Shown: positions 1 to 8,108, numbered from the stretch's first letter. The stretch is 12,153 nt of DNA from Thiohalocapsa sp. (GCF_019695415.1 NZ_JAIFKJ010000138.1:1-12153), one strand, 5' to 3'. Notes: generated by a model from the letters alone, not told the origin. Translations and numbers: made by a program.

Positions 1-3000
1 GGGGCCGTTTGCCCCCCCCGTGCTCGACGCTGTCTTGGCCGGTGGGTGCTTGGATGCCCTTGGTCAGCTCCTCGTGCTTGCGGAATCGGACCTGATTGGC
101 GATATCCGGGCGGCTGGGGCCCAGCGTGCCGGCCTCGCCGCAGCAGCGGTCTGACAAGGGCACTGGCTGCCCCATCAGCGTCTCTGCGACCGACGTTGGC
201 TGATAGGTCTTCATGGGCGTGTGGCAGGGGTCGTGGTAGAGGTACTGCTGGCCGCTGACGCCCTGCAGGCTGACGCCTTTCTCCATCAGATACTCATGGA
301 TGGCGAGCAGCCGACAGCCGGGGAAGATGCGCTCGAACTCGTACTTGAGCAGCTGATCCATGCAGGTGCCGCAGGAGACGATGACGGTGCGGATGTCCAA
401 GTAATTGAGCGTGTTGGCCACCCGGTGGAAGAGCACCCGGTTCTCCATGGTGATCTGCTTGCCGCTGTCTTCCAGGCCGGCCGCGCGCTGGGGGTAGCCG
501 CAGCAGAGGTAGCCTGGGGGCAGCACGGTCTGCACGCCCTCGTCGAACAGCATCGCGAGCGTGGCCAGGCCGATGTCGGAGAACAGCCGCTCGGAGCCGC
601 AGCCCGGGAAGTAGAAGACCGCCTCGGCGTCCTCGGCCACTTGGGGGTCGCGCAGGATGGGCACGCGGGAGCGGTCCTCCAGCCCCAGCTCGTGGCGGAA
701 GGTGCGCTTGGGGACTTCCACACGGATGGAGCGGCTCACCAGGTTCACTGCCTGGCCCACCGGGCTCGGGCTGCCGGTGGTGGTGCCGGGCTTGTCGTTG
801 GCGGGGCTGGTGAGCTTGAGGCCCTTGGCGAGGCTGTTGGCGAGGTTGAGCCCCTGGAAGCCCCACTCGGCGAGCCCCTTGCGCATGAGGTTGATGGCCT
901 GGGGATTCTGGGTATTGAGAAACGCCATGGCCGCAGCGGCCCCGGGGCTGGTGCGCTTCTTGCCCCGGTCCACCAGGATGCGGCGCATGCGCATGGTGAC
1001 ATCGCCGTAGTCGATGTCCACCGGGCAGGGGTTGAGGCACTTGTGGCAGATGGTGCAGTGGTCCGCCACGTCGTTCATCTCTTCGAAGTGGCGCTCGGAG
1101 AGCCCGCGGCGGGTCTGCTCCTCGTACAGGAAGGCCTCGATGATGAGCCCGGTGCCGAGGATCTTGTTGCGCGGGGAGTAGTCCAGGTTGGCCCGGGGCA
1201 CATGGGTCATGCACTTGGGCTTGCACTTGCCGCAGCGCAGGCAGTTCTTCACATCATCATTGAGCGCACCGAGCTCGGTCTCCTCCAGCAGGATGGCCTC
1301 CTGCTGCACCAGGCGCAGTGACGGGGTGTAGGCGCCGTCGAGCCCCGAGTCCTTGGCAAGCTTGCCGGGGTTGAAGCGGTTGTTCGGGTCGATCTGCTGT
1401 TTGTAGCGCGCGAAGGCGTCGAGCTTCTCGGGCTCCAGGTAGCCGATCTTGGTCAGCCCAATGCCGTGCTCGCCGGAGATGACGCCGCCGAGCGCTGTGG
1501 CCAGCGCCATCACCTGGTCGACGATGCGGTCGGCCTCCTTCAGCATCGCGTAGTTGTCCGAGTGCACCGGGATGTTGGTGTGCACATTGCCGTCGCCGGC
1601 GTGCATGTGCAGCGCGACGAAGAGGCGGGCGTCGCGGACCTGGCGGTGGATCTCGGCGAGCTTGGCGCGGACCGGGGCCAGGTCTTGGCCGGCGAAGATC
1701 TCGTCCAGGCGCTTGGCGACCTCCTTACGGTAGGTCTGGCGCAGGTCGCGGCGCAGCATCAGGTCCAGCAGGGTGTCTTTGGCATGCACGAGCTGCCGCT
1801 CGGGCTCCCGCAGCAGGTCCATATGCTCGATGGCGGGCTCGTCCAGCAGCTCGAGGATAGAGTGCCAGCGGTTGCGGGCCTGCTCGACCACTTCGATGGC
1901 CGCCTCGCGCTTGGCGTTCAGGATCTTGCGCGCCTCGTCGGAAGACTCGGACGCGTAGGTGCCGGCAGGGCGGGCCTCCTCCAGGGGGCCTGCCAGGTAG
2001 TCCAGCACCGCGGCCATGATGGCGTCCTTGTTCTTGATGGATTGCTCGATGTTGATGCGCTCGATGCCGCGGCTGTAGGCGGCGAGCTTGTCGAGCGGAA
2101 TGACGACGTCTTCGTTGATCTTGAAGGCGTTGGTGTGCCGGCTGATGGCCGCCGTGCGGGCGCGGTCCAGCCAGAAGCGCTTGCGGGCCTCGGGGCTGAT
2201 GGCGATGAAGCCCTCGCCGTCGCGGGCATTGGCGAGACGGACGACTTCGTCGGCGACATGGGCGACGGCCTCCTCGTCATCGGCCACCAGGTCCGCGATC
2301 AGCACCATCTTCGGCAGCTCGCGGCGGTTGGCCTTGGTGGAGTAATTCACCGCGCGCACGTAGCGCTCGTCCAGGTGCTCCAGGCCCGCGATCTGCACCT
2401 CGGGGTGATCATCGACGAAGTCCTTCACCTCGACGATGGCGGGCACGGCCCGGTCCAGGTCGGTGCCGAAGAACTCCAGGCACACCGTGCGCACCTGGCT
2501 CGGCATCCGGTGCAGCACGAAGCGGGCGGAGGTGATGAGCCCGTCGCAGCCCTCCTTCTGCACCCCGGGCAGGCCCGACAGGAACTTGTCCGTCACGTCT
2601 TTGCCGAGACCGAGCTTGCGGAACGCCTGGCCCGGCATTTCCAGGACTTCCGGCCTGCCCTTGGGTGTCTTGCCGTCAGCTGCCAGGCGTGTGATCCGAA
2701 AGCGCACGGTCTCGGCGTCGTGGATCTTGCCGAGGTTGTGGTCCAGGCGCTCCACCGTGAGCCAGTCGGCGTCCGGCGTGACCATGCGCCAGGACACCAG
2801 ATTGTCCAGCGCCGTGCCCCAGAGCACGGCCTTTTTGCCGCCGGCGTTCATGGCGACATTGCCGCCGATGCAGGAGGCGTCCTGGGAGGTGGGGTCCACC
2901 GCGAAGGCCAGGCCGTTCGCGTCCGCCAGCTCCGAGACGCGCTTGGTGACCACGCCGGCGCCGGCGCGCACCGTGGGCACGTTCTCGGGGTTTGCCCGGC

Positions 3001-3811
3001 CGTCGCTCGCGGGCAGGTCCATGCGCTCGACGCCGGATAAGGATTCGAGCTTCTCGGTGTTGATGACGGCGCTGCGGGCGTCCAGCGGCACCGCGGAGCC
3101 GGTGTAGCCGGTGCCGCCGCCGCGGGGGATAATGGGCAGCCCGCAGTCGATGCAGGCGGCGACGATGGGGGCGACTTCTTCTTCGGTGTCCGGGGTGATG
3201 ACAACGAAGGGCATCTCCACGCGCCAGTCTGTGGCGTCCGTGGCGTGAGAGACTCTGGCGAGCCCGCCGAAGTTGATGTTGTCCTTGCGGGTGATGCCGG
3301 CGAGGCGCTTGGTGATGCGCCTGCGCAGCGCCTTGTCGGCCTCGAAGTGGGCGGCGAAGCGTTTCACCGACGCCCGCGCCGCCGCCAGCAGGTCGGCTGC
3401 CTTCTGGTTGTCGTTGAGGCGCTGCTCGAACTGGTCCAGACGATGCTCCAACGCCTCCACCAGCATGGCGCGGCGCTTCGGGTCTTCCAGCAGATCGTCC
3501 TGAAGGTAGGGGTTGCGGGTCACCACCCACATGTCGCCCAGCACCTCGAACAGCATGCGTGCCGAGCGGCCGGTACGGCGGCTGCCGCGCAGCTCTTCAA
3601 TGAGCCGCCAGTTGGCCTCTCCCAGGAAGCGGATGACGATTTCCCGGTCGGAGAAGGAGGTGTAGTTGTAGGGGATCTCGCGCAGGCGATGCGTCGGGAT
3701 GGGGCTGGCTGCGTCGGTGTCGTCGGCGGCGGAGGGCGGCTCGAGGCCGGGTTCTCGCAGGGTGTTTGTGGGGTCGGCCGCGTCGGTGCGTCGCTGTGCG
3801 GGGGCTGACAT
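1..3811 (-). CDS. DUF3683-type FAD-binding / Fe-S oxidoreductase (3' end beyond window)
   Basis: The frame is open from an ATG at 3811 to the left edge, giving at least 1270 codons with no stop. An in-frame TAG at 3847-3845 makes this the first possible ATG; no clear ribosome site precedes it. Domains in order: a DUF3683-like N-terminus (about residues 42-165, with REIPYNYTSFSDREIVIR); an FAD-binding type 4 domain with PRGGGTG at 229-235; the FAD-linked oxidase C-terminal domain with SGEHGIG (His782); two ferredoxin clusters, C857/C860/C863/C867 and C919/C922/C925/C929; then CCG-type cysteine domains with C1071, CC1103-1104, C1147xxC1150, followed by C1196 and CC1223-1224. The layout resembles D-lactate, glycolate and D-2-hydroxyglutarate dehydrogenases fused to a GlpC/LldE-like electron-transfer module, so electrons probably pass from a 2-hydroxyacid through FAD and Fe-S to a quinone or another carrier. 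The substrate cannot be read from sequence. Family members are somewhat longer, so I expect several dozen further residues with a final CxxC. Confidence 0.93.
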   Translation of the reverse strand, partial: MSAPAQRRTDAADPTNTLREPGLEPPSAADDTDAASPIPTHRLREIPYNYTSFSDREIVIRFLGEANWRLIEELRGSRRTGRSARMLFEVLGDMWVVTRNPYLQDDLLEDPKRRAMLVEALEHRLDQFEQRLNDNQKAADLLAAARASVKRFAAHFEADKALRRRITKRLAGITRKDNINFGGLARVSHATDATDWRVEMPFVVITPDTEEEVAPIVAACIDCGLPIIPRGGGTGYTGSAVPLDARSAVINTEKLESLSGVERMDLPASDGRANPENVPTVRAGAGVVTKRVSELADANGLAFAVDPTSQDASCIGGNVAMNAGGKKAVLWGTALDNLVSWRMVTPDADWLTVERLDHNLGKIHDAETVRFRITRLAADGKTPKGRPEVLEMPGQAFRKLGLGKDVTDKFLSGLPGVQKEGCDGLITSARFVLHRMPSQVRTVCLEFFGTDLDRAVPAIVEVKDFVDDHPEVQIAGLEHLDERYVRAVNYSTKANRRELPKMVLIADLVADDEEAVAHVADEVVRLANARDGEGFIAISPEARKRFWLDRARTAAISRHTNAFKINEDVVIPLDKLAAYSRGIERINIEQSIKNKDAIMAAVLDYLAGPLEEARPAGTYASESSDEARKILNAKREAAIEVVEQARNRWHSILELLDEPAIEHMDLLREPERQLVHAKDTLLDLMLRRDLRQTYRKEVAKRLDEIFAGQDLAPVRAKLAEIHRQVRDARLFVALHMHAGDGNVHTNIPVHSDNYAMLKEADRIVDQVMALATALGGVISGEHGIGLTKIGYLEPEKLDAFARYKQQIDPNNRFNPGKLAKDSGLDGAYTPSLRLVQQEAILLEETELGALNDDVKNCLRCGKCKPKCMTHVPRANLDYSPRNKILGTGLIIEAFLYEEQTRRGLSERHFEEMNDVADHCTICHKCLNPCPVDIDYGDVTMRMRRILVDRGKKRTSPGAAAAMAFLNTQNPQAINLMRKGLAEWGFQGLNLANSLAKGLKLTSPANDKPGTTTGSPSPVGQAVNLVSRSIRVEVPKRTFRHELGLEDRSRVPILRDPQVAEDAEAVFYFPGCGSERLFSDIGLATLAMLFDEGVQTVLPPGYLCCGYPQRAAGLEDSGKQITMENRVLFHRVANTLNYLDIRTVIVSCGTCMDQLLKYEFERIFPGCRLLAIHEYLMEKGVSLQGVSGQQYLYHDPCHTPMKTYQPTSVAETLMGQPVPLSDRCCGEAGTLGPSRPDIANQVRFRKHEELTKGIQAPTGQDSVEHGGGKRP

Positions 3812-4240
3812 AGAAGGCTCTGGCGTTGCTGCGTTGCGGCAATTCTAACGTAGCCAGCGAGATGCCCGCGGGGGAGTCTGGGATGCAAGACCGCGCGATG
3901 GATCGGGTTACATCATTGTGTTGACACCTTCAAGCCCGGTACTGCTCTGATGAGAATGCGTCCGCGCAGGCAATGGGAGCCCGCGCGGCGATACGCTCGG
4001 GTGGAGGTCCGGCCGATGGGCCGCATGCAGGCCGCGGCAGCGAGCGGCGGGCTGTGTGCCGTTTGGAGCGAAGGAGGGCGGTTTACCGGATACGCTCGTT
4101 CGGACGGGGAAATATAATCGGGCAGCGGAACCTGGGAGAGATAGACCGACCTGCTGCTCCCTGCGTCCGCAAATACCATGAATCTCATGCCACGCGGCCG
4201 CAGCGCGTGGCGACCAGTGTCAGCGACCCAAAGCATTCAT
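3812..4240. other. Divergent intergenic region, oxidoreductase / methyltransferase
   Basis: About 430 bases separate the start codons of two divergent genes. No convincing gene is present; the open frames here lack ribosome sites and recognisable protein sequence. It holds the TATAAT at 4113-4118, a TTGACA at 3921-3926 on the plus strand that lies inside a GTGT-TG-ACAC near-dyad (3919-3928 area), and a GGGAGAG at 4134-4140 that is not followed by an ATG at usable distance. It presumably carries promoters for both flanking genes. Confidence 0.6.
4113..4118 (+). promoter_or_regulatory. Candidate sigma-70 -10 box (TATAAT)
   Basis: A perfect TATAAT lies in otherwise GC-rich DNA, 122 bases before the methyltransferase ATG at 4241 and 59 bases before the alternative ATG at 4178. 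No good -35 hexamer sits 16-18 bases upstream, and there is no extended TGn motif. It is therefore a candidate rather than a secure promoter. It would give a start site near 4125 and a 5' leader of roughly 115 bases. Confidence 0.4.
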
Positions 4241-4825
4241 ATGTCACCGACCAGACCACCGCGCCGGCGCGCCAACGGCCACCTGATTTTCGCGCGGCAG
4301 TTCTTCAAACACCCGCGGCAGATCGGCTCGATCATCCCGAGCTCCAGTTTTCTCGAGCGCCGCGTGATCGCTGCGGCGGCTCTCAGTACGGCCAACGTGG
4401 TCGTCGAGCTCGGCCCAGGCACGGGCGGCATGACGCAGGCGATGTTGCAGGCACTGCCCGAGCATGCGCGACTGCTGAGTATCGAAATCAACCCCGTCTT
4501 CCATGAGCAGGTCAGCAAAATCCGGGACGACCGCCTGATCGCTCACCTTGGCAGCGCGGCCGACATCCGCGCCATCGCGGCCTCCTATGGCCTGGCTCTG
4601 CCTGACGCCATCGTCTCGGGCATTCCCTTTTCCACCATGAGCGAGACGCTAGGCTCGCAGATCCTCGCGGAGGTGGCGAGCGCACTTGCCGATGCGGGCT
4701 GCTTCGTGGCCTACCAGTTCAACCCCCGTGTCGCAGCGCTCGGCAAGCCGTTGCTCGGTCCGCCGGAAGTCTCAACGGAATTGCTCAACTTCCCGCCCAT
4801 GCGCGTGTTCCGCTGGGCCAAATAG
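4241..4825 (+). CDS. SAM-dependent methyltransferase, PmtA / phospholipid N-methyltransferase-like
   Basis: The product is 194 residues, the usual size for small class I methyltransferases of the PmtA/KsgA-like group. Motif I is VVELGPGTGG at residues 54-63, the acidic ribose-binding residue of motif II is Glu82 in LSIEIN, and the motif IV-like stretch is DAIVSGIPFS at 122-131. The N-terminal HPRQIGSIIPSSSFLERR and the C-terminal LLNFPPMRVFRW match what I know of bacterial phosphatidylethanolamine N-methyltransferase relatives, which use SAM to methylate the ethanolamine head group. Annotation pipelines often label such proteins rRNA adenine methyltransferases, and the substrate is not decided by sequence. 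The frame also has an ATG at 4178, which would add 21 residues. I chose 4241 because it puts the conserved FARQFF block at residues 17-22, as in relatives. Neither ATG has a good ribosome site. It is monocistronic, between two minus-strand genes. Confidence 0.82.
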   Translation: MSPTRPPRRRANGHLIFARQFFKHPRQIGSIIPSSSFLERRVIAAAALSTANVVVELGPGTGGMTQAMLQALPEHARLLSIEINPVFHEQVSKIRDDRLIAHLGSAADIRAIAASYGLALPDAIVSGIPFSTMSETLGSQILAEVASALADAGCFVAYQFNPRVAALGKPLLGPPEVSTELLNFPPMRVFRWAK

Positions 4826-5149
4826 GCGGCTTGACGATGCACGCCTTCAAGCGAGGCTGAAGCCGACATGCACTCCAGCAAAGCGGTTCATTCAAGCGGC
4901 TCGATTGCCGCGCGGTGTCGCTCATCGCCCCAGAAAATCTCCACGAGATAGTGTGGCATTCGCTTGCTGGATACTCGCGAATCACGGCGAGGCTCGGTAT
5001 CCCCCGTTCTTGAGGTGCTCCAGGGTCAGGTTCTCGATTCTGTTGGCGATGGGCTGCGGCTCACGTGTATCGCACGCGGCCAAGTTTGGCAGGGGGTTCG
5101 ATCCCGACGCGTGCTGGTGGGCTGGGCGCTTTGGGTGAGCATTCCTCGC
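4826..5149. other. Gene-free stretch downstream of the methyltransferase
   Basis: About 320 bases without a supportable gene. Short open frames cross it on both strands, but none has a ribosome site or a protein sequence I recognise. A GTG-started 66-codon minus frame at 4785-4985 overlaps the end of the methyltransferase and looks spurious. There is a 6-base inverted repeat, GGATAC/GTATCC, around 4969-5003. There is also a tRNA T-arm-like GGTTCGATCCC near 5097-5107 without a matching acceptor stem. No terminator with a T-run was seen for the plus-strand methyltransferase. Confidence 0.5.
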
Positions 5150-5186
5150 AAAAAGAACGGGCGGTGGTCACGGTCGACCACCGCCC
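5150..5186 (-). terminator. Rho-independent terminator of ppdK
   Basis: A perfect 11-bp inverted repeat, GGGCGGTGGTC (5159-5169) with GACCACCGCCC (5176-5186), encloses a 6-base loop. Read on the minus strand the stem is followed, after two bases, by TTCTTTTT (the complement of 5150-5157). Stem strength, loop size and the T-run are all as expected of an intrinsic terminator. It lies 54 bases beyond the ppdK stop codon. Read on the plus strand there is no T-run after the stem, so it acts in one direction. Confidence 0.85.
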
Positions 5187-5202
5187 GATGGGCGAATCGT
5201 TT

Positions 5203-5229
5203 TCGGCGCCGGCAGGCTGCCGGCGCCGA
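5203..5229. repeat. Perfect GC-rich hairpin 3' of ppdK
   Basis: TCGGCGCCGGCA (5203-5214) and TGCCGGCGCCGA (5218-5229) form a 12-bp perfect stem with a 3-base loop. It lies 11 bases beyond the ppdK stop. On neither strand is it followed by a T-run, so it is not a classical terminator. In the ppdK transcript it would fold just before the terminator hairpin and could protect the 3' end or cause pausing. It could also be a copy of a dispersed palindromic repeat. Confidence 0.7.
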
Positions 5230-5240
5230 TCCGGCAGGGC

Positions 5241-8015
5241 CTACACCGCTTTGTGCGCCAGCGCCGCATGCGCCGCAGCGAGCCGCGCCACCGGCACCCG
5301 GGGACCCGAGCAGCTGACGTAGTCGAGCCCGGCCTCGTCGCAGAAGCTGATGGAGGCGGGGTGGCCGCCGTGCTCGCCGCAGATACCCACGTGGATATCC
5401 GGGCGGGTGCTGCGCCCCCACTCGACGGCCAGCTTCATGAGCTTGCCCGCACCCTTCACGTCCAGGACCTCGAAGGGGTTGTCCTGCAGGATGTGGCTGC
5501 GGTTGTAGAGCGGCAGGAACTTGTTCTCGGCGTCCTCGCGGGAGAAGGAGAACACGGCCTGCGTCAAGTCATTGGTGCCGAATGAGAAGAACTCCGCTTC
5601 TTCTGCCAGCGACTCGGCGCGCATGCAGGCGCGCACCACCTCGATCATGGTGCCGAACTTGAACGGCACCTTGCGGCCGGTGGCGGCCTCCACCTCGGCG
5701 TGGATCTCGTCGACATAGGACTTGACCCGCAGCAGCTCTTGCTTGGTGCAGACCTGCGGCACCTTGATCTGCGGATGCACGTCCATGCCGGCGGCGACGC
5801 ACTCGGCGCCGGCCTCCAGGATGGCGCGGATCTGCATCTTGTAGATCTCAGGGAAAGAGATCCCAAGCCGCACGCCGCGATGGCCGAGCATGGGGTTGGT
5901 CTCGTGCAGGGCACGGACCTTGCGCAGCATGGTCTCCTTCTTGGCGATGGCCTCTTCCACCATCATCGGATCCATGACGTGGCGCAGGTCGTCGAAGGCG
6001 ATGCGCTCGTTCTCCGGCGTGTGCAGCAGGCCCATGGTGCCGGCCAGGGCCGTCATACCGCGGGTACTCTGGGCCAGTACCTTCAGATCGGCGAGGTCGC
6101 GCTCGAGCTGGTGTTCGTCGGGCAGGAACTCGTGGATGGGCGGGTCCAAGAGCCGGATGGTGACCGGGTGCGGAGCCATGACCTCGAACAGCTCGCGGAA
6201 GTCCTTGCGCTGCAGCGGCAGCAGCTCGTCGAGGGCCGCCTGGCGCTGCTCCGGGGTCTCGGCGACGATCATCTCGATGACGATGGGCAGGCGCTCGACG
6301 GCGTTGAACATGCGCTCGGTGCGGGCCAGGCCGATGCCGGTGGCGCCGTACTTGCGTGCAAGGCGGGCGTCGTCCGGGGTGTCCGCGTTCGCCAGGACCT
6401 CGAGCCGCGCGGCCTCGTCCGCCCACTCCAGCAGCGTGGACAGCTCCGCAGTGAACTCCGGGTCCATCGTCGGGATGGCGCCGATGTAGACATAGCCGTT
6501 GGAGCCGTCGAGGGTGATGAGGTCGCCTTCCTTGAAGCTGGTGCCGCCGACCATGGCCTCGCGGCGGGTCACGTCAACGCTGATGCCCTCGGCACCGGCC
6601 ACGCAGGGCTTGCCCATGCCGCGGGCGACCACCGCCGCGTGGGAGGTCTTGCCGCCGCGGGAGGTGAGGATGCCCTTGGCGGCGAAGAAGCCGTGGATGT
6701 CCTCGGGCTTGGTCTCCTCACGCACCAGGATCACGTCCTGACCCAGGTCCTTTCCGAGCTGCTCGGCGCGGTCGGCGTCGAACACGGCGATGCCCGCCGC
6801 GGCGCCGGGCGAGGCCGGCAGGCCCTCGGCGACGGGCTCGCTCTTGGCGCTCGGGTCGAGCCTCGGGAAGAGCATCTGCTCCAGGCTGATGGGGTCCACG
6901 CGCTGCAGCGCCTGCTCCTTGCTGATGAGGCCCTCATTGACCATCTCGACGGAGGTGCGGACCATGGCCGCAGCGTTCATCTTGCCGTTGCGGGTCTGCA
7001 GGCAGTAGAGCACGCCCCGCTCGATGGTGAACTCGAAGTCCTGGACCTCGTGGTAGTGGGTCTCCAGCTTCTCGCGCAGCTCGGCGAGCTGACGGGCCAT
7101 CTCCGGCATTTCCACCGTCAGGCGCGCGAGCGGCTTCGGCGTGCGGATGCCGGCCACCACGTCCTCGCCCTGGGCGTTGATCAGGTACTCGCCGTAGAGC
7201 TCGTTCTCGCCGGTGCCCGGGTTGCGGGTGAAGCCGACGCCCGTGGCGGAGTCGTCGCCGCGGTTGCCGAACACCATGGTGCAGACGTTAACGGCGGTGC
7301 CGTTGGCCATCTCCGGCGTAATGTGGAACTGGTTGCGGTAGTCCACCGCGCGCTTGCCCATCCAGGAGTTGAAGACGGCCTTGACGGCGATCTCCAGCTG
7401 CTGCATCGGGTCGGACGGGAACGGCTTGCCGGTGTGCTCCTCGACCACCTTCAGGAAGCGCTCGGAGATTTCTTTCAGGTCGTTGGCGGACAGGTCCACG
7501 TCCTGCTTGGCGTGGGCGTGCTCCTTGACCTCTTCGAACTCGCGGTCGAACAGCTCGTCCGGTACGCCGAGCGCGACCTTGCCGAAAAGCTGGATGAAGC
7601 GGCGGTAGGAGTCGTAGCCGAAGCGCGGATCGCCGGTGGCCTTGATCTCGCCCTGGAGGGTGTCGGCGTTGAGGCCCAGGTTCAGGATGGTGTCCATCAT
7701 GCCTGGCATGGACATGGCCGAGCCCGAGCGCACGGACACCAACAGCGGCTTATCCGGGTCGCCGAAGCCCTTGCCGGTCTTGCGCTCCAGCGCCGCCATC
7801 TGGTCCCGCACTTGGTCCATGACGCCCGGCGGCAGGGTGCGGTCCGGCATGTCCAGGTAGGCAAGGCAGGCCTCGGTGGTGATGACGAACCCCGGCGGCA
7901 CGTTGAGGCCGATCTGGGTCATCTCGCAGAGGTTGGCCCCCTTGCCCCCCAGCAGCTTCTTGTTCTTGCCGTCACCTTCCTCGAATGCAAATACCCACTT
8001 TGTCGGCTCGGTCAT
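5241..8015 (-). CDS. ppdK: Pyruvate, phosphate dikinase
   Basis: The 924-residue protein reversibly converts pyruvate, ATP and phosphate to PEP, AMP and pyrophosphate in the cytoplasm, and feeds gluconeogenesis or runs in the glycolytic direction. The N-terminal ATP-grasp domain opens with KKLLGGKGANLCEMT and has GFVITTEAC. The swivelling phosphohistidine domain has GGKTSHAAVVARGMGKPCVA, with catalytic His459 and, two residues before it, Thr457, the position modified by the DUF299 regulatory protein in known PPDKs. The C-terminal PEP/pyruvate barrel has GIGLARTERMF, FSFGTNDLTQ and GICGEHGGHP with catalytic Cys879. Length fits PPDK (about 870-930) and not PEP synthase (about 790). The frame extends 56 codons upstream to 8183, but that part is unlike the family. 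The ATG at 8015 has GGGAG nine bases before it and begins the conserved sequence MTEPTKWVFAFEEGDG. No regulatory-protein gene is in the window. Confidence 0.97.
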   Translation of the reverse strand: MTEPTKWVFAFEEGDGKNKKLLGGKGANLCEMTQIGLNVPPGFVITTEACLAYLDMPDRTLPPGVMDQVRDQMAALERKTGKGFGDPDKPLLVSVRSGSAMSMPGMMDTILNLGLNADTLQGEIKATGDPRFGYDSYRRFIQLFGKVALGVPDELFDREFEEVKEHAHAKQDVDLSANDLKEISERFLKVVEEHTGKPFPSDPMQQLEIAVKAVFNSWMGKRAVDYRNQFHITPEMANGTAVNVCTMVFGNRGDDSATGVGFTRNPGTGENELYGEYLINAQGEDVVAGIRTPKPLARLTVEMPEMARQLAELREKLETHYHEVQDFEFTIERGVLYCLQTRNGKMNAAAMVRTSVEMVNEGLISKEQALQRVDPISLEQMLFPRLDPSAKSEPVAEGLPASPGAAAGIAVFDADRAEQLGKDLGQDVILVREETKPEDIHGFFAAKGILTSRGGKTSHAAVVARGMGKPCVAGAEGISVDVTRREAMVGGTSFKEGDLITLDGSNGYVYIGAIPTMDPEFTAELSTLLEWADEAARLEVLANADTPDDARLARKYGATGIGLARTERMFNAVERLPIVIEMIVAETPEQRQAALDELLPLQRKDFRELFEVMAPHPVTIRLLDPPIHEFLPDEHQLERDLADLKVLAQSTRGMTALAGTMGLLHTPENERIAFDDLRHVMDPMMVEEAIAKKETMLRKVRALHETNPMLGHRGVRLGISFPEIYKMQIRAILEAGAECVAAGMDVHPQIKVPQVCTKQELLRVKSYVDEIHAEVEAATGRKVPFKFGTMIEVVRACMRAESLAEEAEFFSFGTNDLTQAVFSFSREDAENKFLPLYNRSHILQDNPFEVLDVKGAGKLMKLAVEWGRSTRPDIHVGICGEHGGHPASISFCDEAGLDYVSCSGPRVPVARLAAAHAALAHKAV

Positions 8016-8024
8016 GATCGCGGA

Positions 8025-8029
8025 CTCCC
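8025..8029 (-). promoter_or_regulatory. Ribosome binding site fixing the ppdK start
   Basis: On the minus strand GGGAG lies nine bases before the ATG at 8015. It supports that start over the ATG or GTG codons further upstream in the same open frame, whose translation is unlike PPDK N-termini. Confidence 0.7.
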
Positions 8030-8108
8030 AGATCGGTTGCACCAAATACGCCTGCGGTTTCACGCTAGCGAAATTGTGGGGTATTGGAACGCCATTGGGA
8101 GTCGCAGC

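Noticed and set aside
221..3040. Plus-strand open frames of 366 and 524 codons (221-1321 and 1466-3040).
   Set aside because: Both are antisense shadows of the FAD/Fe-S oxidoreductase, whose minus frame shows ordered domains and spaced cysteine motifs across the entire stretch.
294..3530. Minus-strand open frames at 294-1226 and 2676-3530.
   Set aside because: They are out of frame with the real oxidoreductase. Their translations are rich in R, P, H and G and have no domain motifs.
3973..4506. A 177-codon plus-strand frame overlapping the methyltransferase start.
   Set aside because: It overlaps the methyltransferase in another frame, has no ribosome site, and its translation lacks any conserved motif.
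4785..4985. A 66-codon minus-strand frame in the gap after the methyltransferase.
   Set aside because: It starts with GTG without a ribosome site, overlaps the end of the methyltransferase gene and has no recognisable protein features.
5085..5120. A tRNA-like GGTTCGATCCC suggesting a tRNA gene or an attachment site.
   Set aside because: The bases around it do not form a five-pair T-stem, no acceptor or anticodon arm can be drawn, and no integrase gene is in the window.
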